A stretch of 64,000 bases of DNA from Flavobacteriaceae bacterium UBA5534 (lineage in GTDB: Bacteria; Bacteroidota; Bacteroidia; Flavobacteriales; Flavobacteriaceae), in contig DINS01000008.1 in assembly GCA_002426015.1 (NCBI GenBank), positions 186,001-250,000 on the forward strand, given 5' to 3'. Below the pieces are notes generated by a model, which saw only the letters and a program-made list of their open reading frames with translations, did no database searches and had not been told where the DNA came from. Positions 35,905-45,358 of this stretch are shown piece by piece. The translations under genes and the position numbers were made by a program. Position 1 is the stretch's first letter; the number at the start of each line of letters is the position of its first letter.

Positions 35905-38298
35905 ATGAGTACACGCAGAATAAAAAAAATAGCCATCATAGGTTCCGGAATTATGGGAAGTGGTATTGCTTGCCATTTCGCTAATATCGGTGTTGATGTG
36001 TTATTACTAGACATCATCCCAAGAGAACTCACTGATGCTGAAAAAGCAAAGGGATTAACTTTAGAACACAAATCAGTAAGAAACCGTATAGTTAATGAAT
36101 CACTAACCGCTTCATTAAAATCGAAACCCTCTCCTATCTATCATCAATCTTTTGCTAGTAGAATTACTACAGGTAATCTTGAAGATGACATTGCAAAAGT
36201 AAAAGATGTCGATTGGATTATGGAAGTTGTCGTGGAACGTTTAGACATTAAAAAACAGGTTTTCGAGAAACTTGAAAAGCACAGAACTCCAGGTACATTA
36301 ATCACGTCTAACACATCAGGAATCCCTATTCACTTTATGAGTGAAGGGCGAAGCGAGGATTTCCAAAAGCACTTCTGCGGAACACATTTTTTCAATCCTG
36401 CGCGTTATTTGAAATTATTTGAAATCATTCCAGGCCCAAATACATCTCAAGAGGTATTGGATTTCTTAAATGTATATGGTGAAAAATTCCTTGGAAAAAC
36501 CTCTGTCGTTGCCAAAGATACACCCGCTTTTATTGGAAACAGAATTGGAATCTTCAGCATCATGAGTTTATTCCATGCTGTAAAGGAAATGGATTTAACC
36601 GTTGAAGAAGTAGATAAGTTAACAGGTCCAGTAATAGGTCGGCCTAAATCGGCAACCTTTAGAACCGTAGATGTGGTTGGTTTAGACACTTTAGTACATG
36701 TAGCTAATGGTATATATGACAATTGCCCAAAAGACGAACGCCATGAGCTTTTTAAATTACCTTCATTTATTTCCTCAATGGTCGAAAACAAATGGCTGGG
36801 AAGTAAAACAGGTCAAGGTTTTTATAAAAAAGAAGGTAAAGATATTCGAACATTAGATTTGAATACAATGGAGTATCGTGATTCTAAAAAAGCAAGTTTC
36901 GCAACTTTAGAATTGACCAAAACGATTGACAAAGTCGTCGATAGATTTAAAGTATTGGTTTCTGGAAAAGATAAAGCTGGCGAATTCTACAGAAAGAGTT
37001 TTGCAGCATTATTTGCTTACGTATCCAATCGTATTCCAGAAATTACAGATGAGTTATATAAAATAGATGATGCTATGAAAGCTGGATTTGGTTGGGAACA
37101 TGGTCCTTTCCAGATTTGGGATGCTATCGGTGTTGAAAAAGGAATTGAAATGATGAAAGCTGAAGGATTGGAGCCAGCAGCTTGGGTTAATGATATGTTA
37201 GCATCTGGTAGCACATCGTTCTACTCTGTAAAAGATGGCGCAACCTATTTCTATGATATACCTTCTAAAAAACAAGAAAAAATACCAGGACAAGATTCAT
37301 TTATTATACTAGATAACATCAGAAAATCTAGTGAAGTTTTCAAAAACTCTGGTGTTGTTGTTGAAGATTTAGGTGATGGAATTCTTAATGTAGAATTCCA
37401 ATCTAAAATGAACACTATTGGAGGTGATGTTTTAGCTGGATTGAATAAAGCGATTGATATTGCGGAAAAAGATTTCGCAGCATTGGTCGTTGGTAATCAG
37501 GCTGCTAACTTCTCTGTTGGAGCCAACATTGGAATGATTTTCATGATGGCAGCAGAGCAAGAATATGACGAATTAAACGCTGCTATAAAATATTTCCAAG
37601 ATTCGATGATGCGTATGCGTTATTCTTCAATCCCAACTGTAGCTGCTCCTCACGGAATGGCTCTTGGTGGTGGATGCGAATTGTCAATGCATGCTGATAA
37701 AGTTGTTGCTGCTGCAGAAACATATATTGGACTTGTTGAGTTCGGTGTTGGCGTAATTCCTGGTGGTGGAGGTTCCAAAGAAATGGCACTTCGAGCACAA
37801 GACACTTTCAAAAAAGGTGATGTAGAATTAAATACACTTCAAGAATACTTCTTGACCATCGGAATGGCGAAAGTTGCAACTTCTGCTTATGAAGCTTTTG
37901 ATTTAGGCATCCTTCAAAAAGGAAAAGATATCGTAGTCGTAAATAAAGACAGACAAATTGCAACTGCAAAAGCTCATGCCAAATTAATGGCTGATGCTGG
38001 TTATACACAACCTGTTAAACGAAACGATATAAAAGTACTTGGTAAACAAGCATTAGGAATGTTTTTAGTAGGAACAGATGCTATGCAAGACAGTAACTAT
38101 ATTAGTGAACACGACCAGAAAATCGCCAATAAATTAGCTTATGTGATGGCTGGTGGCGATTTATCAGAACCTACTCTTGTTAATGAACAATACTTATTGG
38201 ATTTAGAACGTGAAGCTTTCTTATCACTTTGTACAGAAAGAAAGACTTTAGAGCGAATTCAACACATGTTAAAAACTGGTAAACCGTTAAGAAATTAA
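35905..38298 (+). CDS. 3-hydroxyacyl-CoA dehydrogenase/enoyl-CoA hydratase fusion
   Basis: 797 residues. The NAD-binding 3-hydroxyacyl-CoA dehydrogenase domain is first (I-G-S-G-I-M-G-S-G-I-A, 11-21; catalytic H in C-G-T-H-F-F-N-P-A), then its C-terminal domains, then an enoyl-CoA hydratase domain from about 490 (N-F-S-V-G-A-N-I-G oxyanion loop, G-M-A-L-G-G-G-C-E-L and G-L-V-E-F-G-V-G-V-I-P-G-G-G-G). The order is the reverse of E. coli FadB and is common in Bacteroidota. It carries out the hydration and NAD-dependent oxidation steps of beta-oxidation and works with the thiolase gene 4 bases downstream. Confidence 0.93.
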   Translation: MSTRRIKKIAIIGSGIMGSGIACHFANIGVDVLLLDIIPRELTDAEKAKGLTLEHKSVRNRIVNESLTASLKSKPSPIYHQSFASRITTGNLEDDIAKVKDVDWIMEVVVERLDIKKQVFEKLEKHRTPGTLITSNTSGIPIHFMSEGRSEDFQKHFCGTHFFNPARYLKLFEIIPGPNTSQEVLDFLNVYGEKFLGKTSVVAKDTPAFIGNRIGIFSIMSLFHAVKEMDLTVEEVDKLTGPVIGRPKSATFRTVDVVGLDTLVHVANGIYDNCPKDERHELFKLPSFISSMVENKWLGSKTGQGFYKKEGKDIRTLDLNTMEYRDSKKASFATLELTKTIDKVVDRFKVLVSGKDKAGEFYRKSFAALFAYVSNRIPEITDELYKIDDAMKAGFGWEHGPFQIWDAIGVEKGIEMMKAEGLEPAAWVNDMLASGSTSFYSVKDGATYFYDIPSKKQEKIPGQDSFIILDNIRKSSEVFKNSGVVVEDLGDGILNVEFQSKMNTIGGDVLAGLNKAIDIAEKDFAALVVGNQAANFSVGANIGMIFMMAAEQEYDELNAAIKYFQDSMMRMRYSSIPTVAAPHGMALGGGCELSMHADKVVAAAETYIGLVEFGVGVIPGGGGSKEMALRAQDTFKKGDVELNTLQEYFLTIGMAKVATSAYEAFDLGILQKGKDIVVVNKDRQIATAKAHAKLMADAGYTQPVKRNDIKVLGKQALGMFLVGTDAMQDSNYISEHDQKIANKLAYVMAGGDLSEPTLVNEQYLLDLEREAFLSLCTERKTLERIQHMLKTGKPLRN

Positions 38299-38302
38299 GA
38301 AA

Positions 38303-39493
38303 ATGAAACAAGCATATATAGTAAAAGCATACAGAACCGCAGTTGGTAAAGCACCAAAAGGGGTGTTCCGCTTTAAAAGAACCGATGAGTTAGCTGCTGA
38401 AACCATTCAGTACATGATGAAAGAGCTTCCTAATTTAGACAAGAAGCGAATTGATGATGTTATAGTTGGTAATGCTATGCCTGAAGGCTCACAAGGGTTG
38501 AATATGGCCCGATTTATTTCACTAATTGGTTTAAATAGTGTTGATGTTCCTGGTGTTACTGTTAATCGTTTTTGTGCATCTGGTATTGAGACCATTGGTA
38601 TAGCAACAGCAAAAATTCAAGCTGGAATGGCTGATTGTATTATAGCTGGTGGCGCAGAAAGTATGAGTGCTGTACCAATGACTGGGTTTAAACCAGAATT
38701 AAACTATGATACTGTTAAAGCTGGACATGAAGACTATTATTGGGGAATGGGTAACACTGCTGAAGCGGTTGCAAACCAATTTAAAGTATCTCGTGAAGAC
38801 CAAGATGAATTTGCATATAATTCACATATGAAAGCTTTAAGAGCTCAAGCTGAAGATAGATTCAAAAATCAAATAGTTCCTATTGAAGTAGAGCAAACCT
38901 ACCTTGATGAAAATGGTAAAAAAGCAACAAAAAAATACACAGTAACCAAAGATGAAGGTCCTCGTGCAGGAACAAATCTTGAAGCTCTTGCAAAACTACG
39001 TCCAGTATTTGCTGCTAACGGAAGCGTAACAGCAGGTAACTCATCACAAATGAGTGATGGTGCAGCTTTTGTAATGATTATGAGTGAAGCAATGGTTAAA
39101 GAGTTAAATCTTGAGCCAATTGCTCGATTAGTCAACTATGCAGCAGCAGGAGTTGAACCTCGTATTATGGGAATTGGACCTGTTAAAGCAATTCCAAAAG
39201 CTTTACAACAAGCAGGTTTAAAACAGTCAGATTTAGAATTGATTGAGTTAAATGAAGCTTTCGCTTCGCAATCATTAGCTGTGATACGTGAACTAAATTT
39301 AAATCCAGATATCATCAATGTTAATGGTGGAGCCATTGCATTAGGTCATCCACTTGGTTGTACTGGATCAAAACTTTCTGTACAACTGTTTGATGAAATG
39401 CGTCAGCGTAATATGAAAGGTAAATATGGTGCTGTAACTATGTGCGTAGGTACAGGTCAAGGTGCTTGTGGAATATTTGAATTTTTAAACTAA
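38303..39493 (+). CDS. Acetyl-CoA C-acyltransferase (3-ketoacyl-CoA thiolase)
   Basis: 396 residues. The active nucleophile is Cys91 in N-R-F-C-A-S-G; His349 lies in G-H-P-L-G-C-T-G and the second cysteine is Cys381 in C-V-G-T-G-Q-G. It cleaves 3-ketoacyl-CoA with CoA to acetyl-CoA and a shortened acyl-CoA. Soluble partner of the fusion protein encoded just upstream. Confidence 0.95.
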   Translation: MKQAYIVKAYRTAVGKAPKGVFRFKRTDELAAETIQYMMKELPNLDKKRIDDVIVGNAMPEGSQGLNMARFISLIGLNSVDVPGVTVNRFCASGIETIGIATAKIQAGMADCIIAGGAESMSAVPMTGFKPELNYDTVKAGHEDYYWGMGNTAEAVANQFKVSREDQDEFAYNSHMKALRAQAEDRFKNQIVPIEVEQTYLDENGKKATKKYTVTKDEGPRAGTNLEALAKLRPVFAANGSVTAGNSSQMSDGAAFVMIMSEAMVKELNLEPIARLVNYAAAGVEPRIMGIGPVKAIPKALQQAGLKQSDLELIELNEAFASQSLAVIRELNLNPDIINVNGGAIALGHPLGCTGSKLSVQLFDEMRQRNMKGKYGAVTMCVGTGQGACGIFEFLN

Positions 39494-39519
39494 TACAAAA
39501 CTTAATACAACATAAAAAA

Positions 39520-41322
39520 ATGGAAGCAACAGAAAAAGACATCTTACGCGGAGGTCAGTTCTTGGTAAAAGAAACAAAATGTGAAGACGTTTTTACTCCT
39601 GAAGATTTTAATGAGGAGCAAAAAATGATGCGTGACTCTGTAATTGAGTTTAATGATCGCGAAATTATTCCTCATAAAGAACGCTTTGAAGCTAAAGATT
39701 ATGCTTTAACTGAAGAAGTAATGCGTAAAGCTGGCGATATGGGCTTTTTGGGAGTTTCGGTTCCTGAAGCTTATGGTGGATTAGGTATGGGTTTTGTATC
39801 TACAATGATTGTTTGCGAATACATATCTAGCGGAACAGGTTCTTTTAGTACTGCTTTTGGTGCTCATACAGGTATTGGTACAATGCCAATCACACTTTAT
39901 GGTACCGAAGAACAAAAGAAAAAATATGTACCAAAATTAGCCACAGGCGAATGGTTTGGTGCCTATGCACTCACAGAGCCTGGAGCAGGTTCTGATGCCA
40001 ATTCTGGCAAAACTACCGCAACCCTTTCTGAAGATGGTAAATCATATAAAATCAACGGACAGAAGATGTGGATTTCCAATGCTGGTTTCTGTAACCTGTT
40101 CATCGTGTTCGCACGAATCGAAAATGATAAAAACATCACAGGATTTATCGTTGAGAAAGATTTCAATAATGGAATTACTTTAGGTGAAGAAGAACATAAA
40201 CTTGGAATCCATGCGTCTTCGACAAGACAAGTATTCTTTAGTGATACAGTGGTTCCTGTCGAAAATATGTTGGCTGGTCGTGGCGAAGGGTTTAAAATTG
40301 CCATGAATGCACTTAACATCGGTCGTATCAAATTGGCTGCTGCTTGTTTAGATTCGCAAAGACGTATCACAACCACAGCGGTTCAATATGCCAACGAACG
40401 TAAACAGTTTAACACACCAATTTCTGATTTTGGAGCAATTAAGTTGAAATTGGCTGAAATGGCAACTAACTGTTACGCTGGTGAATCAGCATCTTACAGA
40501 GCTGCAAAAAACATTGAAGACCGAATAGCCATGCGTGAAGCTGCTGGAAACAGTCATCAAGAAGCAGAACTTAAAGGCGTTGAAGAATACGCCATCGAAT
40601 GTTCAATCCTTAAAGTAGCAGTATCCGAAGATGTTCAAAATTGTGCCGATGAAGGCATCCAAATTTTTGGAGGTATGGGCTTTTCTAAAGACACACCTAT
40701 GGAAGCTGCTTGGAGAGATGCTCGAATTGCTCGTATCTATGAAGGAACGAATGAAATCAACAGAATGCTTTCAGTAGGCATGTTGGTTAAAAAAGCAATG
40801 AAAGGCCATGTCGATTTGTTAGGCCCAGCAACTGCTGTTCAAAATGAATTGATGGGCATCCCTTCTTTTGAAACACCAGATTATTCTGAATTGTTTGCGG
40901 AAGAAAAAGAAATGATCGCAAAACTTAAAAAAGTATTCTTGATGGTGGCTGGTGCTGCCGTACAAAAATTCGGACCAGATTTAGATGGTCAGCAACAACT
41001 ATTGTTGGCTGCTTCTGATATACTGATTGAAATCTATATGGCAGAATCAACCATCTTAAGAACCGAGAAAAACGTAAAACGCTTTGGTGAAAAATCTCAA
41101 GAGACACAAATAGCAATGGCAAAATTATATTTATACAATGCGGTATCAATTGTAGAGAAAAATGGAAAAGAAAGTATCATCTCATTTGCTGAAGGTGATG
41201 AACAACGAATGATGCTTATGGGCTTAAAACGCTTTGTAAAATATCAAAACTACCCAGATATCGTAGATTTACGTAGAGCCATTGCTGCAAAAGTAAAATC
41301 TGAAAACAAATATTGCTTCTAA
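39520..41322 (+). CDS. Acyl-CoA dehydrogenase (long, VLCAD-like)
   Basis: 600 residues, longer than the usual 380 because of a C-terminal helical extension (about 435-600) as in very-long-chain acyl-CoA dehydrogenases. FAD-site signatures: G-A-Y-A-L-T-E-P-G-A-G-S-D-A and W-I-S-N-A-G-F. The catalytic Glu is in A-R-I-Y-E-G-T-N-E-I-N-R (about 408). It oxidises acyl-CoA to trans-2-enoyl-CoA. Fourth and last gene of the operon, closed by a strong terminator. No ETF genes lie here, so its electron acceptor is encoded elsewhere. Confidence 0.93.
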   Translation: MEATEKDILRGGQFLVKETKCEDVFTPEDFNEEQKMMRDSVIEFNDREIIPHKERFEAKDYALTEEVMRKAGDMGFLGVSVPEAYGGLGMGFVSTMIVCEYISSGTGSFSTAFGAHTGIGTMPITLYGTEEQKKKYVPKLATGEWFGAYALTEPGAGSDANSGKTTATLSEDGKSYKINGQKMWISNAGFCNLFIVFARIENDKNITGFIVEKDFNNGITLGEEEHKLGIHASSTRQVFFSDTVVPVENMLAGRGEGFKIAMNALNIGRIKLAAACLDSQRRITTTAVQYANERKQFNTPISDFGAIKLKLAEMATNCYAGESASYRAAKNIEDRIAMREAAGNSHQEAELKGVEEYAIECSILKVAVSEDVQNCADEGIQIFGGMGFSKDTPMEAAWRDARIARIYEGTNEINRMLSVGMLVKKAMKGHVDLLGPATAVQNELMGIPSFETPDYSELFAEEKEMIAKLKKVFLMVAGAAVQKFGPDLDGQQQLLLAASDILIEIYMAESTILRTEKNVKRFGEKSQETQIAMAKLYLYNAVSIVEKNGKESIISFAEGDEQRMMLMGLKRFVKYQNYPDIVDLRRAIAAKVKSENKYCF

Positions 41323-41358
41323 AATTTTAGGCTAATTCAAATTAATTTTAGTTGTTTT

Positions 41359-41392
41359 AAAAAGCCAATTCATTCAGTTGAATTGGCTTTTT
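41359..41392 (+). terminator. Strong terminator of the beta-oxidation operon
   Basis: AAAAAGCCAATTCA pairs with TGAATTGGCTTTTT across a 6-base loop, with the T run in the right arm. Confidence 0.9.
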
Positions 41393-41431
41393 ATTTTCAT
41401 TATCTTTAAGAACTCATTTTAAAAATCGATA

Positions 41432-42721
41432 ATGAAACAATTCGTCCTATATCTATTTCTAGGCTTTTCAATTAAGGCATTTTCCCAATCCAACACAGAG
41501 GTTTTTCTGTTTGATTTAAACACTCAAAATGGAAAATTCGAACTTTCAAATTTCAAAAACATCTCATTAAACGAAGGCTACGACAACCAACCTTCTTTTA
41601 TGGACGACAACACCATTTTATATGCAGGCACTCGAAATGGACAGACAGATGTTGTAAAATACAATCTTACCTATGGTACAAAAACTTGGATTTGTTTTAC
41701 CGAAGGTGGTGAATACTCACCTCTAAAAATCCCTAATCAAGACGCAATTTCAGCCATTCGATTAGATCCTGATGGCAAACAACTTTTGTATCGCTATGAT
41801 TTAAAAAATGGTGAGAACAAACCACTAATGGATACCTTGGTAGTCGGTTATCACACATGGTTTGATAAAAACACCATTGTGTCGTCTGTTTTAGAAAATG
41901 ATAATCTAGCGCTTTATGTAAGCAATGTAGTTGATCATAAAAACAAGAAAATGGATGAGGCTATTGGTCGTTCACCACATAAAATCCCTAACACCGAATT
42001 GGTAAGTTATATTTCTAAAAAAATGGATAGTACATGGATGATTAAATCCTTAAATCCACTTACTGGTGAAACAAAATTAATCACAAAAACATTACCTCTC
42101 ATAGAAGATATGTGCTGGCTTTCCAATGGAAGCATCTTAATGGCCAAAGATGGCATTCTGTTCAGATATCAAACTAAAACAGACCCTACTTGGAAAGAAG
42201 TCGCATCCCTCAAAAATTTCGGTATCAACAACATTACACGTTTAACGGTTAGTCCCGACGGAAAAAAAATGGCGATAGTAGGAGAGCTAATGAAACCGCA
42301 AACTACATTGGAAGGACCACTTTCACCTCGTTTAGAAAACATCAAGTGGATTGCTGGCAACTGGAAAGGCGAGGCGTTTGGAGGACAAACTGAAGAAAAC
42401 TGGAGCGAACCTTCTGGTGGCTCAATGATGGCAACCTTTAAACTTATTAATGATGGAAAAGTGGCATTTTATGAAATTGAAATCATTCGCGAAGTTGAAA
42501 ACTCGCTTATTTTACAACTAAAGCATTTTGACAGCGATCTAAAAGGTTGGGAAACTAAAGATGAAACCGTTGATTTTCCTTTAAAAGAAATAACAGCCAA
42601 CAAAGTCATATTTGAAGGCATGACTTTTGAAAAAGTAAGCGACAATGAAATGAATGTTTATGTAGATATTCATCAAAAAGATGGCTCAATTGAAACGGTA
42701 AAATTCAACTACAAAAAATAA
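41432..42721 (+). CDS. Secreted propeller protein with DUF6265 domain
   Basis: 429 residues, signal peptide 1-18 (K-A-F-S before QSN). The first part (about 25-285) has TolB/WD40-like blades (N-Q-P-S-F-M-D-D-N-T-I-L-Y-A-G, L-T-V-S-P-D-G-K-K-M-A-I-V). The last 130 residues match DUF6265 (I-K-W-I-A-G-N-W-K-G-E-A-F-G-G, W-S-E-P-S-G-G-S-M-M). It begins a run of four same-strand genes with gaps of 3, 2 and 21 bases. No enzyme activity can be inferred. Confidence 0.75.
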   Translation: MKQFVLYLFLGFSIKAFSQSNTEVFLFDLNTQNGKFELSNFKNISLNEGYDNQPSFMDDNTILYAGTRNGQTDVVKYNLTYGTKTWICFTEGGEYSPLKIPNQDAISAIRLDPDGKQLLYRYDLKNGENKPLMDTLVVGYHTWFDKNTIVSSVLENDNLALYVSNVVDHKNKKMDEAIGRSPHKIPNTELVSYISKKMDSTWMIKSLNPLTGETKLITKTLPLIEDMCWLSNGSILMAKDGILFRYQTKTDPTWKEVASLKNFGINNITRLTVSPDGKKMAIVGELMKPQTTLEGPLSPRLENIKWIAGNWKGEAFGGQTEENWSEPSGGSMMATFKLINDGKVAFYEIEIIREVENSLILQLKHFDSDLKGWETKDETVDFPLKEITANKVIFEGMTFEKVSDNEMNVYVDIHQKDGSIETVKFNYKK

Positions 42722-42724
42722 ATC

Positions 42725-44056
42725 ATGAAATATACATGCATCACATTCCTACTGCTGTTTAGCCTTTTATCGTCAGCACAAACAGACCAAAAAATATATG
42801 ACATCATTAATGCAGTTTCAGAAGAGCGAATTAAGCAAGATGTTAAAACCCTTACCGAATTCGGAACACGAAATACCTTTAGCGATACCGTTTCAAGCAC
42901 TCGAGGCATAGGAGCTGCAAGACGTTGGATAAAAAAAGAATTCGAAACGATTTCTAAAGATTGTGCCAACTGCCTCAATGTATTTTATCAAAAAGACTTG
43001 GTGACTAAAGAAGGGAACAGTCGTGTACCACACGACGCATGGGTTGTCAATGTAGTTGCTATCCAAAAAGGCACAAAATACCCTAATCGTTATATTATAA
43101 TGAGTGGAGACATCGACTCACGTGCCAGCGACACTATGGATTTTACAACCGATGCTCCAGGCGCCAATGACAATGCATCAGGTATGGCAGGAACCATTGA
43201 AGCTGCTCGTGTTTTATCAAAATACAAATTTGAAAGTAGCATTATTTATGTTGGTCTTTCTGGTGAAGAACAAGGGCTTTTTGGAGGTGCAGGATTAGCT
43301 GCTTATGCTAAAGAGAAGGGCTGGGATATTATCGGCATTCTCAACAACGATATGATTGGAAACATTGAAGGTGTAGATGGCGTTATTGACAATAGAACCT
43401 TCCGCATTTTCTCTGAACCAGTGCCTCCAACAGAAACCGAACGTGAACGCAACGCACGGCGTTTTTATGGTGGTGAAGTTGATGGAGTTTCACGTCAGTT
43501 GGCACGTTATGTCCATAAAACGGTTCAAACCTATATGCCAGAGATGAACCCGATGATGGTTTACAGATTGGACCGTTTTGGTCGAGGTGGACACCATAGA
43601 CCATTTAACGATTTAGGTTTTGCAGGTATCAGAATTATGGAAGCTCATGAAAATTACACACAACAACATCAAGATATTAGAACCGAAAACGGAATTAAAT
43701 ATGGAGATACTTTTGAACACTTAAATTTTCCATACGCTAAAAAATTAACTGCTGTAAATGCCATTAATTTAGCAAGCTTGGCTTCTGCTCCTCCTCCACC
43801 AAAAACAGTTTCTATTGGTGGTATTGTTGAACCTTCTGTAAAACTAAAATGGGATAAAGTCGATGGTGCAGTTGGTTATAAAATTTATTGGAGAGATACT
43901 ACATCACCAACTTGGGACTATTCAAGATTTGTTGGTAATGCCACAGAATTTACTTTGGAAGGTATCGTCATTGATAATTTCTATTTTGGAATTGCATCTG
44001 TTGGCAAGGATGGACATGAAAGCGTTGTGGTATTTCCAAATCAAATTTTAAGATAA
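42725..44056 (+). CDS. Secreted M28-family metallopeptidase
   Basis: 443 residues with a signal peptide (1-18, L-S-S-A before QTD). Peptidase domain about 35-345: P-G-A-N-D-N-A-S-G with Asp149, G-E-E-Q-G with Glu181/Glu182, N-N-D-M-I-G-N and E-A-H-E-N-Y supply zinc-site residues. The first ligand position, usually His in G-H-x-D-S, is Asp129 in S-G-D-I-D-S. A fibronectin III-like domain (about 350-443, L-K-W-D-K-V-D-G-A-V-G-Y-K-I-Y-W) ends the protein. It would be an aminopeptidase acting outside the cytoplasm. Co-transcribed with its neighbours. Confidence 0.85.
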   Translation: MKYTCITFLLLFSLLSSAQTDQKIYDIINAVSEERIKQDVKTLTEFGTRNTFSDTVSSTRGIGAARRWIKKEFETISKDCANCLNVFYQKDLVTKEGNSRVPHDAWVVNVVAIQKGTKYPNRYIIMSGDIDSRASDTMDFTTDAPGANDNASGMAGTIEAARVLSKYKFESSIIYVGLSGEEQGLFGGAGLAAYAKEKGWDIIGILNNDMIGNIEGVDGVIDNRTFRIFSEPVPPTETERERNARRFYGGEVDGVSRQLARYVHKTVQTYMPEMNPMMVYRLDRFGRGGHHRPFNDLGFAGIRIMEAHENYTQQHQDIRTENGIKYGDTFEHLNFPYAKKLTAVNAINLASLASAPPPPKTVSIGGIVEPSVKLKWDKVDGAVGYKIYWRDTTSPTWDYSRFVGNATEFTLEGIVIDNFYFGIASVGKDGHESVVVFPNQILR

Positions 44057-44058
44057 TA

Positions 44059-44634
44059 ATGTCTGAATTAGAAGAATACTATTTCAAAACAGATAAAGAA
44101 TGGCGAGAATGGTTACATGATAATCATTCATCTTGCAAGGGTATTTATCTCATTTTCTATAAGGTAGAGCATGAAAAAGATTCTATGCGTTGGGAAGAAG
44201 CTGTAAAAGTGGCTTTGTGCTATGGCTGGATAGATTCAACGGTCAAAAGTTTAGGTAATGGCAAACGACGACAATATTTTACACCAAGAAACCCAAAAAG
44301 CGTATGGAGCGCTTTGAACAAAAGGCATATAGATGAATTGATTGCAAATGATCTAATGCACAAGAGTGGCTTGGAAAAAATTGAAATAGGCAAACAAAAT
44401 GGAAGCTGGTCAGCACTTGATGATGTGGAAAATGGTGTTATTCCTGATGATTTACAAATTCAATTTGATAAAAATCCAATCGCTTATGAAAACTACCAAA
44501 ATTTTGCGCCATCATACAGAAAGAGTTATCTCTACTGGTTAAACCACGCCAAACGAAAAGAAACCAGACAAAAACGAATACTCGAAATTATTCAATTATG
44601 CACCAATAATATTAAAAGTAGAAGTGATTGGTAA
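44059..44634 (+). CDS. YdeI/OmpD-associated family protein
   Basis: 191 residues, cytoplasmic. The N-terminal half carries the family phrases W-R-E-W-L, W-E-E-A-V-K-V-A-L-C-Y-G-W-I-D-S, R-R-Q-Y-F-T-P-R and W-S-A-L-N-K-R-H-I. The C-terminal half has F-A-P-S-Y-R-K-S-Y-L-Y-W-L-N-H-A-K-R-K-E-T-R. Relatives are annotated as bacteriocin-protection or YdeI proteins; the biochemical role is not established. Starts 2 bases after the peptidase gene. Confidence 0.85.
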   Translation: MSELEEYYFKTDKEWREWLHDNHSSCKGIYLIFYKVEHEKDSMRWEEAVKVALCYGWIDSTVKSLGNGKRRQYFTPRNPKSVWSALNKRHIDELIANDLMHKSGLEKIEIGKQNGSWSALDDVENGVIPDDLQIQFDKNPIAYENYQNFAPSYRKSYLYWLNHAKRKETRQKRILEIIQLCTNNIKSRSDW

Positions 44635-44655
44635 TAAGGCTTAAAACAATTTATT

Positions 44656-45282
44656 ATGTCAGAAGAACTCGAACCAAAGAAGAAGAAGAAAAAGAAAAAA
44701 GTAAAGTCAAAAAAATGGAAAATTAACTGGACCACTGATAAAATAATGAGTACTTCTGCACTTTTCATAAGTGTCATTTCACTAATTGCATTACTATATC
44801 AGTCTTATTTAGCAAGAGAAGAAAATAGATTAATACAAAAACAGCAAAGTGCTAGTGTTTTGCCTTACCTTAACCAATGGCAAAGTAACTATAATGATGA
44901 ATATAAACTTATTATTGGAAACAAAGGTGTAGGTCCAGCCTTTATAAAAAAAGTGGAAATTCTATTAGACTCCACTAAAGTCTTTGATAATACCGAAGAT
45001 TTATTTGATGAGATTTTTAAAACAGCAGAAGGCTTTGATACTATACCACATACTAAAAGTACATTAATAAGTGGTTTTGTTTTACCTGCAAATGATGATA
45101 TTAAAATAATAGAATTAAAAGGTCATGAGAATATTGTAAAGTTTCAAAAAGAACTCAATAAAAGAAACATTTTATTTAAAATAACATATGCCGATGTTTA
45201 TGGAACCCAATGGCTATTAAGCAATTCTGAAGAAGAAAATAGTAGCACCAACATTCCTGTATTAATTCCAAAAACAGAATAG
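44656..45282 (+). CDS. Membrane-anchored protein with lysine-rich N-terminus, unknown function
   Basis: 208 residues. It begins with an acidic tetrad and a run of lysines (positions 8-24, P-K-K-K-K-K-K-K-K-V-K), then one transmembrane helix (about 35-54). The rest is a beta-rich domain (about 72-205: L-I-I-G-N-K-G-V-G-P-A-F-I-K-K-V, F-K-I-T-Y-A-D-V-Y-G-T-Q-W). The phrase N-K-G-V-G-P-A is common in membrane proteins with an immunoglobulin-like outer domain. No family could be named. Confidence 0.65.
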   Translation: MSEELEPKKKKKKKKVKSKKWKINWTTDKIMSTSALFISVISLIALLYQSYLAREENRLIQKQQSASVLPYLNQWQSNYNDEYKLIIGNKGVGPAFIKKVEILLDSTKVFDNTEDLFDEIFKTAEGFDTIPHTKSTLISGFVLPANDDIKIIELKGHENIVKFQKELNKRNILFKITYADVYGTQWLLSNSEEENSSTNIPVLIPKTE

Positions 45283-45358
45283 CTTAACAAAGTTTTAAGA
45301 TATCTAAATTTTGATTTAATTATTTTTAAAAAAAATAAACCAACTCAATAGTTACATT

